Positions 7,758 to 16,341 of a DNA stretch of 47,074 nt are shown in pieces. Each line of letters begins with the position of its first letter. Position 1 is the first letter of the stretch. The stretch comes from Nanobdellota archaeon. GTDB lineage: Archaea; Nanobdellota; Nanobdellia; SCGC-AAA011-G17; PNOQ01. Below the pieces are notes generated by a model that was not told the origin of the DNA, searched no databases, and saw nothing but the letters and a program-made list of their open reading frames with translations. Made by a program: the position numbers and the translations under genes. The stretch is taken from contig JAHJUI010000023.1 in assembly GCA_018829185.1 (NCBI GenBank), positions 1-47,074 on the forward strand. Reading direction: 5' to 3'.

Positions 7758-8546
7758 AGCACAACTCTTACATTTATTCTCATTCTTAACCTTCTCAGGA
7801 ACTTTATCACTTTCCAGCATTGCAAAAACATCATTAACCAATCCAACTATTTCTTCCCTAACAAAAGGATTCATAACTACTCCCCTCCGCTCCTTAGAAT
7901 CTAAATACTCAATATACCCTTCTTTAACATTCTTTCCGAGCCCTTCATTAATTAATAACATATAAGCCTCTAACTGAATTCTATGCCCGGGCCAAACTCC
8001 TTCATGGGGCATTTTACCAGTCTTCAATTCAATAGGAACTGCTCTATCTTCAAAGATTTCAATCCTATCAATTACCCCTTTAAGTTTTAAAAAATCGGAT
8101 TCTACCCAAATTTCAGTCATATACTTAGGGAATAATCTCTCCCAAAGTTGATCTCCAAAAACTTTTTCTTTCCCCATGAGATTATGGACTTTATTTGCTC
8201 TTTCCCTAGCTTCAAAAAGAAATGCTGGCCATTTTTCATGAAAAAACTCCATGGGTTTAATTCCAACTTTCAACAAATCTTCTTTATTTCTTTGAACAAA
8301 ACCAAAGAATGATTTGTAGTAAGCACTTCTGTAACTCATAAAAACATCACTAAAAGGAACAAATCGTTTAAAACTCTTAACAATGCTCTCATCCAATTTA
8401 TTGACATCATCAAAAACATTGTGCCTAATACTCCCCTTAACAACTTCTCTTTTCAATTCGGGAACAAAACCTAAAACCTCTTGAAGATACAGCTTTCGCT
8501 TGCAATAAAGATATTCAGATAACTTACTAACCGCAATTTTGTTCAT
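7731..8546 (-). CDS. Cas4/RecB-like Fe-S nuclease without CRISPR context
   Basis: 271 residues of the PD-(D/E)XK RecB/Cas4 family. Visible motifs: SEYLYCKRKLYL (C15), a conserved His in GSIRHNVFDD, D in LKGVIDRIEI, E and K in PIELKTGK, the QLEAYMLL helix, and a C-terminal cluster C259, C262, C268. The four cysteines fit a 4Fe-4S cluster. By family it is a ssDNA exonuclease or end-processing enzyme. No CRISPR repeats or other cas genes occur in the window, so a house-keeping repair role is more likely than spacer acquisition. It starts five bases after the Trm-G10 gene and is the last gene of a three-gene operon. Confidence 0.85.
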   Translation of the reverse strand: MNKIAVSKLSEYLYCKRKLYLQEVLGFVPELKREVVKGSIRHNVFDDVNKLDESIVKSFKRFVPFSDVFMSYRSAYYKSFFGFVQRNKEDLLKVGIKPMEFFHEKWPAFLFEARERANKVHNLMGKEKVFGDQLWERLFPKYMTEIWVESDFLKLKGVIDRIEIFEDRAVPIELKTGKMPHEGVWPGHRIQLEAYMLLINEGLGKNVKEGYIEYLDSKERRGVVMNPFVREEIVGLVNDVFAMLESDKVPEKVKNENKCKSCALREKCYNL

Positions 8547-8551
8547 AATTA

Positions 8552-9646
8552 TTATTTTTTATTTAAAACATAGATATATCGATTAATTCTAGTTTTTCTT
8601 TCAGAATAACAAATAGGGGATTCAATTGGATCCATCTCAATTTTAAACCCATTTTCTCTTGCAATTTTTTCGAAATCAAATTTAACAGTTTTTCTCTCCT
8701 TTGTAATAAAACTAGGAACAATAATTACCATTCTCTTTTTAACAAAATCACTAACTCTATTAAAATAATCAGAATATAACATTTCTAATTCCTTAGCAAC
8801 TTTTTTAGCTTCTCCGAAAGAAGGTAAATCCTTCAAGAAAGGCCCTAGATAAGGTTCTGTAACAACAATATCAACTTTTTTCTTTAATATTTGATTAATT
8901 TTAGCAGAATCCCCCCTTATAACATTAAAATTATTTTTTAAATTATATTTATGTTTAATCCAATCTAAATTTTTCCTACTAGCATCCACAGACCATTTAT
9001 CAATATCCACACCCATTACATCTAAATTTTTAAGTAAAGCTTCCTGTAAAATAATTCCGGTACCACAAAAAGGATCTAATAAAGTTTCATTTTTCAATGG
9101 TTGTGCTAAATTAATCATAATTTTAGCTAACCTAATTGAAGTACTTTTCAAAAAATCATTAGCTGGCCTTTGATCTCTCTCCTTATATTTAGAAGGATCA
9201 AAAAAAGCAACTGTTTCTGCAATATATTTCTTATACAAAACAAACTCTAAATCTAAATTAACCAAGTCACTAGGTGTTAACTCCTTAGTTTTTCCTTTTT
9301 TCCTCATTGCTTTAAGTTTTTGTTCCTTGAATATTGATTTTATTTTTTTCTTCAAAGGTTCATCATCTGTTTTCCCATAAGAACTAACTCCATAACTGAT
9401 TTTGTCTTTACTTCCCAAATAATTATAATCAAAGTTACCCAAATTCTCAGAAACAACTTTCGCAATCTTAACAGTCCCCCCCAAATCAGAGATTATTTTT
9501 TTAGAATCTATTTCATCTAATTCAATTAAAGCAACATATTTATCTGATTCTATAATATTATACTTAATCTCTTTAGATTTAAAATAGCTAACTAATTCTA
9601 AAACACTTAATTCTGGATCTCTTCCTAAAACAAAAACATATTTCAT
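8552..9646 (-). CDS. trmG10: tRNA (guanine10-N2)-dimethyltransferase, Trm-G10 type
   Basis: 364 residues: an N-terminal THUMP-type RNA-binding region (about 1-150) and a Rossmann methyltransferase domain. Motif I is DPFCGTGIILQEAL, followed by GVDIDKWSVDASRKNL. The catalytic loop reads VVTEPYLGP in place of the D/NPPYG form, as in COG1041 members. It methylates G10 in archaeal tRNAs, using S-adenosylmethionine. The ATG overlaps the upstream stop by four bases, so it is translationally coupled to the winged-helix gene. Together with EndA, RNase Z and TruD nearby it makes this 8.5-14.4 kb stretch a tRNA-maturation neighbourhood. Confidence 0.9.
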   Translation of the reverse strand: MKYVFVLGRDPELSVLELVSYFKSKEIKYNIIESDKYVALIELDEIDSKKIISDLGGTVKIAKVVSENLGNFDYNYLGSKDKISYGVSSYGKTDDEPLKKKIKSIFKEQKLKAMRKKGKTKELTPSDLVNLDLEFVLYKKYIAETVAFFDPSKYKERDQRPANDFLKSTSIRLAKIMINLAQPLKNETLLDPFCGTGIILQEALLKNLDVMGVDIDKWSVDASRKNLDWIKHKYNLKNNFNVIRGDSAKINQILKKKVDIVVTEPYLGPFLKDLPSFGEAKKVAKELEMLYSDYFNRVSDFVKKRMVIIVPSFITKERKTVKFDFEKIARENGFKIEMDPIESPICYSERKTRINRYIYVLNKK

Positions 9647-10518
9647 CTTATTTGTCTAAAAACTATTTGTCCCCCCATATTTGTCTCCATATGTTTTTCA
9701 GCTTTCTTAGTTAACTTTCCTTTTGTTAAAAATAAAACTGGCAACTTTCTCTGTTGGCCTTCACTTAAAGCTAAACTTAAATCTGCATCATTTATTGTCT
9801 TCTTATTCTTTGCTTTAACATAATATTTCAAAATCCCTGCATTAGATGGAACACCCACAATCAAATTAATCTCTCTTCCTTTCCTAATAATTTCGCTAGC
9901 AATCAAATGTATACTCTTGCCGCTCAAATACCCTTTTAGTTCCTCTAAAAACTTACTGGTATCTTGTTGAACTTTTTTTGGTTTCTCAACTTTTTCTTCT
10001 TTCAAGGCTTCTTCAGGTGCTACTTCAATCTTTTTCACTGGTTCAATTTTTTCTTTTAGTTTTTCTTGCTTAACTTTCATTAAATTCATTAAATAAGGTT
10101 TAACCTGCTCATTACTCAATAAATACCATTTCCAAAAAACTTCTGTATCCCCCCCAAGTTTAACTTGTATTGGATGAGCAAAATCTTTTATTGCCCTTAA
10201 AGCAACCCTCTGCCACGGCTCAGCAGTTTTATCTCTAACAATTTTATTCTCTTTAATTAAATTATAAGCATCCTTTTCTCTGCCAAACAAACAATTCTCT
10301 AAACTTTGTAACTTAGATTCTTGCCCAGGAGCATAATAAAAAGGAGAACTTCCCCTCTTAACCGTTGTAAGAAAAATCTTCTTATTAGCCACTAATTCGG
10401 ACATTAAAGCCCCGGCAAACAAAATATTGCTTCCTATTTGTTTAGAAATATGAACTGGTAAAACCGGCCCTTCTTTCCTTACAAAATCAAATATTTTTTG
10501 TTTGTCCCCATTAACCAT
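9643..10518 (-). CDS. winged-helix protein with a C-terminal nuclease-like fold, unknown function
   Basis: 291 residues. Residues 1-60 read as a winged helix (KIFDFVRKEGPVLPVHISK, then SNILFAGALMSELVANKKI). A charged linker (about 150-190, KIEPVKKIEVAPEEALKEEK) joins it to a C-terminal alpha/beta domain (IHLIASEIIRKGREINLIVG, then LKYYVKAKNKKTINDADLSL and LPVLFLTKGKLTKKA). The last domain has the look of a restriction-endonuclease-like fold, with E in the first helix, D in NDAD and a K-rich strand, but the catalytic triad is not convincing. The role is unknown; position upstream of Trm-G10 and a Cas4-like nuclease suggests a nucleic-acid function. TTTTTAAAC upstream, about 28 bases from the ATG, indicates a leaderless promoter. 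Confidence 0.6.
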   Translation of the reverse strand: MVNGDKQKIFDFVRKEGPVLPVHISKQIGSNILFAGALMSELVANKKIFLTTVKRGSSPFYYAPGQESKLQSLENCLFGREKDAYNLIKENKIVRDKTAEPWQRVALRAIKDFAHPIQVKLGGDTEVFWKWYLLSNEQVKPYLMNLMKVKQEKLKEKIEPVKKIEVAPEEALKEEKVEKPKKVQQDTSKFLEELKGYLSGKSIHLIASEIIRKGREINLIVGVPSNAGILKYYVKAKNKKTINDADLSLALSEGQQRKLPVLFLTKGKLTKKAEKHMETNMGGQIVFRQIR

Positions 10519-10551
10519 TAAAAAGAATGAATTAAGATGTGTTTAAAAAGC

Positions 10552-11085
10552 TTATGGCCGGACCCACTTTACTTCATAATAAGTAACATCATTTTCTTCA
10601 TCAACGATTCCAATCAATAAATTTTTCTTAGTTGAGTGTGCAACTCTGTTTTTAGCTGAAAATTCGTGCCAAGTTAAGCTAGCACCTTCATGAATAGCAT
10701 ATAAAATCCACTTAGCATGGTCTTCCCCCGGTTTAATTCCCCTATCATATACCCTAAAATCTGCTCCAAATTTCAAAGCTGTTTTGACAATATACCCTCT
10801 TTCCCTCATATCCTTAAAAACACAATATCTAATCCATAAATTAGACTCAAATTTCTTAAGTTTCTTTAAAAATTTATCAAAACTGATCGGTTTATATTTT
10901 CCATCTAAAACTTCCATCTTATCTTGTTCTAACAAAAACAGTGCTTCAACAAAACTATACTGAATATCTTCTTTTTTGTAAAGTTCCCCAAATCTACTTT
11001 TATCATATAAGGCTTTTGCAAAAAAATCGGCTTTCGCTACAACTCTCTCCCCAGAAAATAAAGCTTGTATCTTTTCACTTTTCAT
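10552..11085 (-). CDS. endA: tRNA-splicing endonuclease
   Basis: 177 residues from the ATG at 11085. A longer reading frame to 11178 would run through the divergent promoter and into rnz, so it is rejected. The catalytic triad is visible: Tyr in DFRVYDRG, His in GEDHAKWILYAIHE and Lys in HSTKKNLLIGIVD. The length matches the alpha4-type homotetramer subunit. It cuts introns at bulge-helix-bulge motifs in pre-tRNA. Its promoter is the central TTTAAA at 11111-11116, shared with rnz in the opposite direction; the ATG is about 28 bases from the TATA centre, so the message is leaderless. Confidence 0.93.
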   Translation of the reverse strand: MKSEKIQALFSGERVVAKADFFAKALYDKSRFGELYKKEDIQYSFVEALFLLEQDKMEVLDGKYKPISFDKFLKKLKKFESNLWIRYCVFKDMRERGYIVKTALKFGADFRVYDRGIKPGEDHAKWILYAIHEGASLTWHEFSAKNRVAHSTKKNLLIGIVDEENDVTYYEVKWVRP

Positions 11086-11106
11086 TATAACAAAAAGATA
11101 CCAAAA

Positions 11107-11120
11107 ACTATTTAAAAAGC
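11107..11120. promoter_or_regulatory. bidirectional TATA box between endA and rnz
   Basis: The 52-bp divergent spacer (11086-11137) contains one palindromic TTTAAA (11111-11116). Its centre is 24.5 bases from the rnz ATG and 28.5 from the endA ATG, near the usual archaeal TATA-to-start distance both ways, so both transcripts can be leaderless. No second TATA box is seen. Confidence 0.65.
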
Positions 11121-11137
11121 TTTCTCTAAACAAAATT

Positions 11138-12028
11138 ATGAAAATAGTATTCCTGGGAACTTCTGCAATGGTCCCCACAAGAGAAAGAAATTTAATGGGA
11201 CTTTTAATTAATTACAAGAACGAAAATATCCTAATCGACTGCGGAGAAGGTACTCAACGCCAAATGAAGCTTGTAAAAATCTCTCCTACAAAAATAACAA
11301 AGATACTTTTAACCCATTTACATGGAGATCATATATTCGGCCTACCAGGGTTATTACAAACCATGGCATCTTCAGGTTATAATAAGACTTTAGAAATCTA
11401 TGGCCCAATTGGAACAAAGAAATATCTATCATTCATAATAAACAATTACATAAATGAAGATAAAATATCAATAAAAGTAAAAGAAATTTCAGGTGGAACA
11501 TTCTTCAAGGGAAAAGAGTTCTCTTTAATAGCTGAAAAATTAAAACATAGAATTGCTTGCTTAGGATATTCTTTTATAGAAAATAATAAAATAAAAATAA
11601 ATACAAAATACACTAAAAAATTCGGGTTAACTAAACATCCTTTGCTTGGAAATCTACAGAAAGGCAAAGACATAACTTACAATGGTAAAAAAATAACAGC
11701 AAATCTAGCAACAACTGTAAAAAAAGGTAAAAAAATAACAGTTATTCTTGATACCGAAACAACAAACAATATAATTAAATTTGCAAAAGACTCAGATATT
11801 TTAGTTTGTGAAGCAACTTATTTAAACAACCTAAAAGATCATGCGAAACTATACAAACATCTTACTGCAAAACAAGCAGCAGAAATAGCAAAGAAATCTA
11901 AATCAAAAAAGTTAATCTTAACACATTTTAGTCAAAGATATAAATTAGTTAAAGATTTAGAAGAAGAAGCAAAGAAAACTTTCAAAAATACACATATGTC
12001 AAAAGATTTAGCTGCATTTTCTTTTTAA
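11138..12028 (+). CDS. rnz: ribonuclease Z (tRNA 3'-end processing)
   Basis: 296 residues of the metallo-beta-lactamase fold. The N-terminal MKIVFLGTSAMVPT and the metal motif THLHGDH (H60, H62, D64, H65) are diagnostic. Later ligands are H in KLKHRIACLGYSF, D in VILDTET and H in LILTHFSQRY, the last part of the RNase Z signature. It cleaves the 3' trailer of pre-tRNA using two zinc ions. The ATG is 24.5 bases from the central TATA box, with no SD, so it is leaderless. It is divergent from endA and the next gene starts 15 bases after its stop. Confidence 0.95.
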   Translation: MKIVFLGTSAMVPTRERNLMGLLINYKNENILIDCGEGTQRQMKLVKISPTKITKILLTHLHGDHIFGLPGLLQTMASSGYNKTLEIYGPIGTKKYLSFIINNYINEDKISIKVKEISGGTFFKGKEFSLIAEKLKHRIACLGYSFIENNKIKINTKYTKKFGLTKHPLLGNLQKGKDITYNGKKITANLATTVKKGKKITVILDTETTNNIIKFAKDSDILVCEATYLNNLKDHAKLYKHLTAKQAAEIAKKSKSKKLILTHFSQRYKLVKDLEEEAKKTFKNTHMSKDLAAFSF

Positions 12029-12043
12029 AGTTAGGAAATTAAT

Positions 12044-12508
12044 ATGAAATTAACTTTCAAAAAAATAGAAAAAGAGGATTTAAAATTTCTAAACGAGATT
12101 AGAGAAAAAAAGCTTGATGAGATTCATTTAGGGCGAATCAAAAAACAAAATAAAGATCAAGCAAATTATATCATGGCTTTTTTTAAAAAAGAGCCAGTTA
12201 GTCATGTATTCATAGATTACAAAAGCAAATATTCTTGGCATAAATTTCCGGCAATAGAAGACCTATATGTTAAAAAATCTAAAAGAAATAAAGGAATAGC
12301 CCAGGAAACTATGAATTATGCAGAAAAACAAATAAAACAAAAAGGTTTCAAAGAAGCTTGCTTAGATGTAGAAACACATGAACATTGGATAAAAAAATTC
12401 TACGAAAAATTAGGTTATTCAAAAGTAAGCGGGCCCCATAACTTAAGATACAAATTAGGTGATAAGGAAATAACCGAAATAGTTTTTCATTTAAAGAAGA
12501 AATTATAA
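12044..12508 (+). CDS. GNAT-family N-acetyltransferase
   Basis: 154 residues. Motif A of the GNAT fold is present: EDLYVKKSKRNKGIAQETMN, with the R-N-K-G-I-A pyrophosphate loop for acetyl-CoA. The helical and C-terminal part (HWIKKFYEKLGYSKVSG) is the usual motif B. The substrate is not predictable from sequence; small-molecule or protein N-terminal/lysine acetylation are both possible. It is downstream of rnz in the same orientation and probably co-transcribed. Its stop abuts the stop of the opposing membrane-protein gene with no spacer. Confidence 0.85.
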   Translation: MKLTFKKIEKEDLKFLNEIREKKLDEIHLGRIKKQNKDQANYIMAFFKKEPVSHVFIDYKSKYSWHKFPAIEDLYVKKSKRNKGIAQETMNYAEKQIKQKGFKEACLDVETHEHWIKKFYEKLGYSKVSGPHNLRYKLGDKEITEIVFHLKKKL

Positions 12509-13414
12509 CTATATCTTTTTTCTAGAATAAATATTAAAGATAAATATATCTCCTAACAATCCTAAAAAAATACTTATCAAATTCTTAAGTAAATTCAAAA
12601 TAAACAAACTAGTAACTGTTCCTGCAACTAAAAAGACTAATTGAGATACCCCAAAGGTTAAAGTAGATAAAACTAAACTTATCAAAAAAATTGCAATAAA
12701 CAAAAACAACCAAACCAATATAACAAAAACAGGATGTTGCTTAAAATAATAAAAAGCATCTTTTATTGAAGACCAAGCAGAAAGATTATCCAAAAACATT
12801 ACAGCATACCTAAAAAAGAATATAACTTTCACTAAAAATACAGAAATGGAAATAGCGAAAACCATAAACAAAAATCCAGCAGTATTCACATCAAGGAACA
12901 ATAAAGTAATTATGGATAAGAAAACTGCTAAAAATAACATTAAAACATAAACCAAAAAATTCATTTTTATAACATTGATAAACTTTTTAGGATCTAAAGC
13001 GACCATCAAAAGCTCTTTCTTAAAATTAGTAATTTTCTTTCCTTCAATCGTTCTTTTAATCATATTATATTTTATTGTAAGTAAACCTGCCCCAATAAAA
13101 AATCTTGCTACAAAAAAAGCTGCCAAGGAAATTAAAAAGGACGCAAAATCTGTTTTTCCTAAAAATTTCAATAGAATATTCTTAAAAGTTTCTACCCCTT
13201 CATCTGTTTGGAATAAAACAGAAGGGTCAACAAGTCCTCCAGGCATTAATCCATTAAACCATAAGAAAACTATTGATAAAATAAGGGTTACAAATAATAA
13301 AATTAAATCAGGAACCAAAATAAGTAAATTTCCTTTTAACTTTCTATATGAATCATTAATTATTTTAAAATATCTTTGATATTCGAAATGTTTCTTGTTG
13401 ATAAAGTGTGTCAC
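12509..13414 (-). CDS. multi-pass membrane protein, unknown function
   Basis: 301 residues with about five to six hydrophobic segments (LLILVPDLILLFVTLILSIV, ASFLISLAAFFVARFFIG, FLVYVLMLFLAVFLSIITLL, AGFLFMVFAISISVFLV, VFVILVWLFLFIAIFLISLV, and one near the C terminus). The pattern of a soluble YFKQHPV-type loop between helices resembles the DUF7847-like archaeal membrane proteins, but this is a loose resemblance. The start is GTG at 13414, because no ATG occurs before the first helix. It lies 25 bases downstream of truD and may be in its operon. The function is unknown. Confidence 0.65.
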   Translation of the reverse strand: MTHFINKKHFEYQRYFKIINDSYRKLKGNLLILVPDLILLFVTLILSIVFLWFNGLMPGGLVDPSVLFQTDEGVETFKNILLKFLGKTDFASFLISLAAFFVARFFIGAGLLTIKYNMIKRTIEGKKITNFKKELLMVALDPKKFINVIKMNFLVYVLMLFLAVFLSIITLLFLDVNTAGFLFMVFAISISVFLVKVIFFFRYAVMFLDNLSAWSSIKDAFYYFKQHPVFVILVWLFLFIAIFLISLVLSTLTFGVSQLVFLVAGTVTSLFILNLLKNLISIFLGLLGDIFIFNIYSRKKI

Positions 13415-13439
13415 TTTTAAAAATATGGAATATCAAGCA

Positions 13440-14399
13440 TTAAAAAGACTTTCTATTTGTAGCCTTTTTCAAAACAATAGTCGCATAACTCCCCTTAGGT
13501 AAATAAAATTTAACTTTTGCTTCCCTTTTTTCTTTATCATAACCAACAGAATCCCAATTCACACCAATAAAGGCTTTCCTTGAAATTCCTTCTGTAACTA
13601 ATTCTGGTATTTCCCTAATTAAAAAATCAACTTTTCCTATCCCTTCCTTTTTCATAACTTCATTATATTCCTTCTCAATTTCTTTATCTTTAAATTTAGT
13701 ATTAAAATTTATCAAAGGCAAATCAATGTTCTTTATTCTTTCATGTAAAAAAACAAAATTTCCATGACTATATTTAACTTTAAAATGTTTAAATTGTTCT
13801 AAATGTTTGCTTAAAACTAAATTCCACAACCAACTTTGATAACTATGTAAATAAAATTGTAATCTCCTAATTCCTAATTTCCTTAATGTACCAATATAAT
13901 CATTTTTTTCAACCTTTAATTCTAATTTTTTACACATTTCTTTAAACTGTCTTTTGACAATCATCTTACCAATCTCTATATTATTCTTAGAAAACCTTTG
14001 TTCATCAAAATAATTAGCAACAAACTCAATTTTTCCAATTCCATCAATATCCTTAACAACGATTTCAAAATCATTTCCTTCTAAACTCCCTAAACTAATA
14101 GGTTCAAATCCATATCCTAAAAAAGTTAACCAAATATCTTTAACTCTAATCCAATCAACCCTATCTTCTGTAACATTAAACATAGAGATATGTTGCTCTG
14201 TAACTGCATTTTTATCTTTGTTTCCCGCATAGCCAAAGCTCTTAAACGGTATTCTCAGTCTCCTAGAAAGCTCTTCTATGGCATTCAAAGTATTCCAATT
14301 ACGCTTTTTCATTAAAAAATAAGCATATTTACCATTTCCCCCCTTTAGCTTTAATATTTCTTTAACTACAAAATCCTCTGGATTTTCTTTAATTATCAT
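13440..14399 (-). CDS. truD: tRNA pseudouridine(13) synthase TruD
   Basis: 319 residues from the ATG at 14399. The catalytic segment FGYAGNKDKNAVTEQ carries the essential Asp (D62). ANYFDEQRFS and the C-terminal LPKGSYATIVLK are further TruD signatures, and NPEDFVVKEI starts the family. It converts U13 of tRNA to pseudouridine. The protein is at the short end for the family, with a compact TRUD insertion domain. An in-frame TTG at 14411 is rejected because the ATG is 26.5 bases from the central TATA box shared with the Gins51 operon, which fits a leaderless start. Confidence 0.93.
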   Translation of the reverse strand: MIIKENPEDFVVKEILKLKGGNGKYAYFLMKKRNWNTLNAIEELSRRLRIPFKSFGYAGNKDKNAVTEQHISMFNVTEDRVDWIRVKDIWLTFLGYGFEPISLGSLEGNDFEIVVKDIDGIGKIEFVANYFDEQRFSKNNIEIGKMIVKRQFKEMCKKLELKVEKNDYIGTLRKLGIRRLQFYLHSYQSWLWNLVLSKHLEQFKHFKVKYSHGNFVFLHERIKNIDLPLINFNTKFKDKEIEKEYNEVMKKEGIGKVDFLIREIPELVTEGISRKAFIGVNWDSVGYDKEKREAKVKFYLPKGSYATIVLKKATNRKSF

Positions 14400-14420
14400 G
14401 AAATTAAACAAACGAAAAGT

Positions 14421-14430
14421 AATTTAAAGC
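14421..14430. promoter_or_regulatory. bidirectional TATA box between truD and gins51
   Basis: The 50-bp spacer (14400-14449) contains one TTTAAA at 14423-14428. Its centre is 24.5 bases from the gins51 ATG and 26.5 from the truD ATG. One symmetrical element can therefore direct leaderless transcription of both genes. Confidence 0.65.
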
Positions 14431-14449
14431 TTTTCAAATACACAAATTC

Positions 14450-15076
14450 ATGGCAGAAACAGATATTATGATAACTTTCGAAACATTATACGATTTACTA
14501 CGTAGAGAAAAAACCAGGCAAGAAATACAGAAATTAGATGAAAATTTCTATAAAGATTTAGCCAAATATATAAGTGAGAAAAAAGACATTTTAGAATCCC
14601 AAAAACAAAAGGAATCTGTTTTTACTCAACAAGAAATCAAAAAAACCCAAAATCAGATAGATAGTATTTTAAAAATAATAAGAGAGTTATATGAAATCAG
14701 AGAAAATAAGATAATTCAAGTAGCTTTAATCAATTCTAGAACCAAATCTGAAAATGAAACAGTAACTAATTTAGTTCCGGAAGAAGAAGATTTCTATAAA
14801 CTAGTAATTCAAGGTTTAAACCAGTTTAGAAGCAATATTTTACATTCTGTACAAAATTCCAATCCACCAACGATAATTAAAAAAGAAGAACCGAAAGACA
14901 TAAAAAGGGATGAAAAGCCTCAAAATATCAAGTTCATAAGGTTTATAGAAACGGTTCCAAAATTCGTGGGGTCAGATCTTCAAGTCTATGGGCCTTTTGA
15001 AAAAGAAGATGTTGCAAATTTACCAATAAATGTTGTAACTTTACTAATCAAAAATAATAGAGCTGAAGAAATATGA
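14450..15076 (+). CDS. gins51: archaeal GINS subunit (Gins51 type)
   Basis: 208 residues. The helical A domain comes first (LYDLLRREKTRQEIQKLD, and later the LNQFRSNIL helix), followed by a linker and the small B domain (PKFVGSDLQVYGPFEKEDV, then ANLPINVVTLLI). The A-B order is that of Gins51 rather than Gins23. GINS bridges the MCM helicase and Cdc45/RecJ-like protein in the replisome; with one subunit type it is expected to form a homotetramer. The stop overlaps the L44e start by four bases. It heads an operon with two ribosomal proteins, aIF2-alpha and Nop10, coupling replication and translation genes. Confidence 0.9.
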   Translation: MAETDIMITFETLYDLLRREKTRQEIQKLDENFYKDLAKYISEKKDILESQKQKESVFTQQEIKKTQNQIDSILKIIRELYEIRENKIIQVALINSRTKSENETVTNLVPEEEDFYKLVIQGLNQFRSNILHSVQNSNPPTIIKKEEPKDIKRDEKPQNIKFIRFIETVPKFVGSDLQVYGPFEKEDVANLPINVVTLLIKNNRAEEI

Positions 15077-15381
15077 AATCACCAAAAATCAAGAAAACAT
15101 ACTGCCCAAAATGTAAGAAACACACTGAACATAAAGTAGCTCAAGCTAAAACAGGCGGTAAAAGGGGTTCATTAAAAAAAGGTTCTATTCAAAGACTTGA
15201 AAAAAGAGGCGGTGGAAGGGCCGGAATAGGCAACAAAGGAAAATATTCAAGACCTTCTGGACTAGGAAAAAGATATGGTAGAAAAGCAAGTAAAAAAACC
15301 AGTTTAGTTTTAACTTGTAAAGAATGTAAAAAATCAACAATTAGTGCAACAAAAAGGAGTAAAAAATTAGAATTACAATGA
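15073..15381 (+). CDS. rpl44e: 50S ribosomal protein L44e
   Basis: 102 residues with the L44e zinc-ribbon: YCPKCKKHTEHKV at the start and LTCKECKKS near the end give four cysteines. The intervening basic glycine-rich stretch (RLEKRGGGRAGIGNKGK) is typical of the family. It binds the E-site region of the large subunit. It overlaps gins51 by four bases and rps27e by four bases, so translation of the three is coupled. Confidence 0.97.
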   Translation: MKSPKIKKTYCPKCKKHTEHKVAQAKTGGKRGSLKKGSIQRLEKRGGGRAGIGNKGKYSRPSGLGKRYGRKASKKTSLVLTCKECKKSTISATKRSKKLELQ

Positions 15382-15563
15382 AAGCTACAAAAGAACCAAA
15401 AACAAAATTTATTAAAGTACGTTGCAATAAATGCAAAAACGAACAAATTATATTCAGCAAACCATCAAATAAAATCACTTGTTTAGTTTGTGGAGATATT
15501 TTAGCAGAATCCACTGGTGGAAAAGCTAAAGTAAAAGCAAGAATCTTAGAATTTTTAGAATAA
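15378..15563 (+). CDS. rps27e: 30S ribosomal protein S27e
   Basis: 61 residues. Four cysteines (VRCNKCKNEQ and TCLVCGDIL) form the zinc-ribbon of S27e, followed by the conserved glycine-lysine end (STGGKAKV). It belongs to the archaeal L44e-S27e-aIF2-alpha-Nop10 cluster and keeps the usual order. The start overlaps L44e by four bases and only one base separates it from the aIF2-alpha ATG. Confidence 0.97.
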   Translation: MKATKEPKTKFIKVRCNKCKNEQIIFSKPSNKITCLVCGDILAESTGGKAKVKARILEFLE

Positions 15564-15564
15564 A

Positions 15565-16341
15565 ATGTTCTATAAGAAAAAAGGCTACCCCGAATCAGGG
15601 GAAATAGTAATTTGCACAGTCAAGAAGGTTCTACCTCATTCTATTTTTTGTTATATAGATGAATATGAAGGTAAAGAAGGCATGATTCACATCTCTGAAG
15701 TTTCCCCGGGAAGAATTAGAAACATCAGAGATTATGTAAAAGAAGGGAAAAAAGTAATCTGCAAGGTCCTAAAAATAGATTTAGATAAAGGACATATTGA
15801 TCTTTCTTTAAGAAGAGTTAATCAAGCTCAAAAAATAAATAAAAATCAGTCATATAAACAAGAACAAAAAGCAGAAAAATTATTAGAACTAGTTGGGAAA
15901 AATTTAAAGAAAACTTTAGGTGATATGTATAAAGAAATCGGTCATAAACTTATAGAAGATTATGATTCTCTTTACGAATCTTTCCAAGAAATAGTTGCAA
16001 ATCCAGATTTAATAAAAGAATTAAAATTAGATAAAAAATTAGAAAAAGAATTACTAGAAACGGTATTAGATAAAATAAAAGCACCTGAATACAAAATAAC
16101 TGCAATTATTAAATTAGAATTACATACTCCAGATGCAATAGAAACAATAAAAAAATTATTCTCGAAAATAGAAAAAGAAGGCATAGAAGTATTCTATATT
16201 TCTGCACCAAAATACAAAATAGAAATAATTGCAGAAGATTACCAAACTGCAGAAGAAGAGCTTGAAGAAATACAAGAGTTTTTAGAAAAAGAAGTTAAAA
16301 AATTAAAAGGAATTATAGAATTCAAAAGAAAAAATGACTAA
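15565..16341 (+). CDS. eif2a: translation initiation factor aIF2 alpha subunit
   Basis: 258 residues. The N-terminal S1 domain (GEIVICTVKKVLPHSIFCYI, GKEGMIHISEVSPGRI, DLDKGHIDLSLRRV) is followed by a helical domain and a C-terminal alpha/beta domain (VFYISAPKYKIEIIAEDYQTA) that contacts the gamma subunit. As part of the aIF2 heterotrimer it delivers Met-tRNAi to the ribosome. The length is typical. The stop overlaps the Nop10 ATG by eight bases. Confidence 0.97.
   Translation: MFYKKKGYPESGEIVICTVKKVLPHSIFCYIDEYEGKEGMIHISEVSPGRIRNIRDYVKEGKKVICKVLKIDLDKGHIDLSLRRVNQAQKINKNQSYKQEQKAEKLLELVGKNLKKTLGDMYKEIGHKLIEDYDSLYESFQEIVANPDLIKELKLDKKLEKELLETVLDKIKAPEYKITAIIKLELHTPDAIETIKKLFSKIEKEGIEVFYISAPKYKIEIIAEDYQTAEEELEEIQEFLEKEVKKLKGIIEFKRKND

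Noticed and set aside
7731-8546. A CRISPR-Cas locus suggested by the Cas4-like gene
   Set aside because: No run of regularly spaced identical repeats and no other cas gene was seen anywhere in the window.
10552-11178. The longer endA reading frame up to 11178
   Set aside because: It would extend across the divergent promoter into rnz; the ATG at 11085 fits the TATA distance and the family length.
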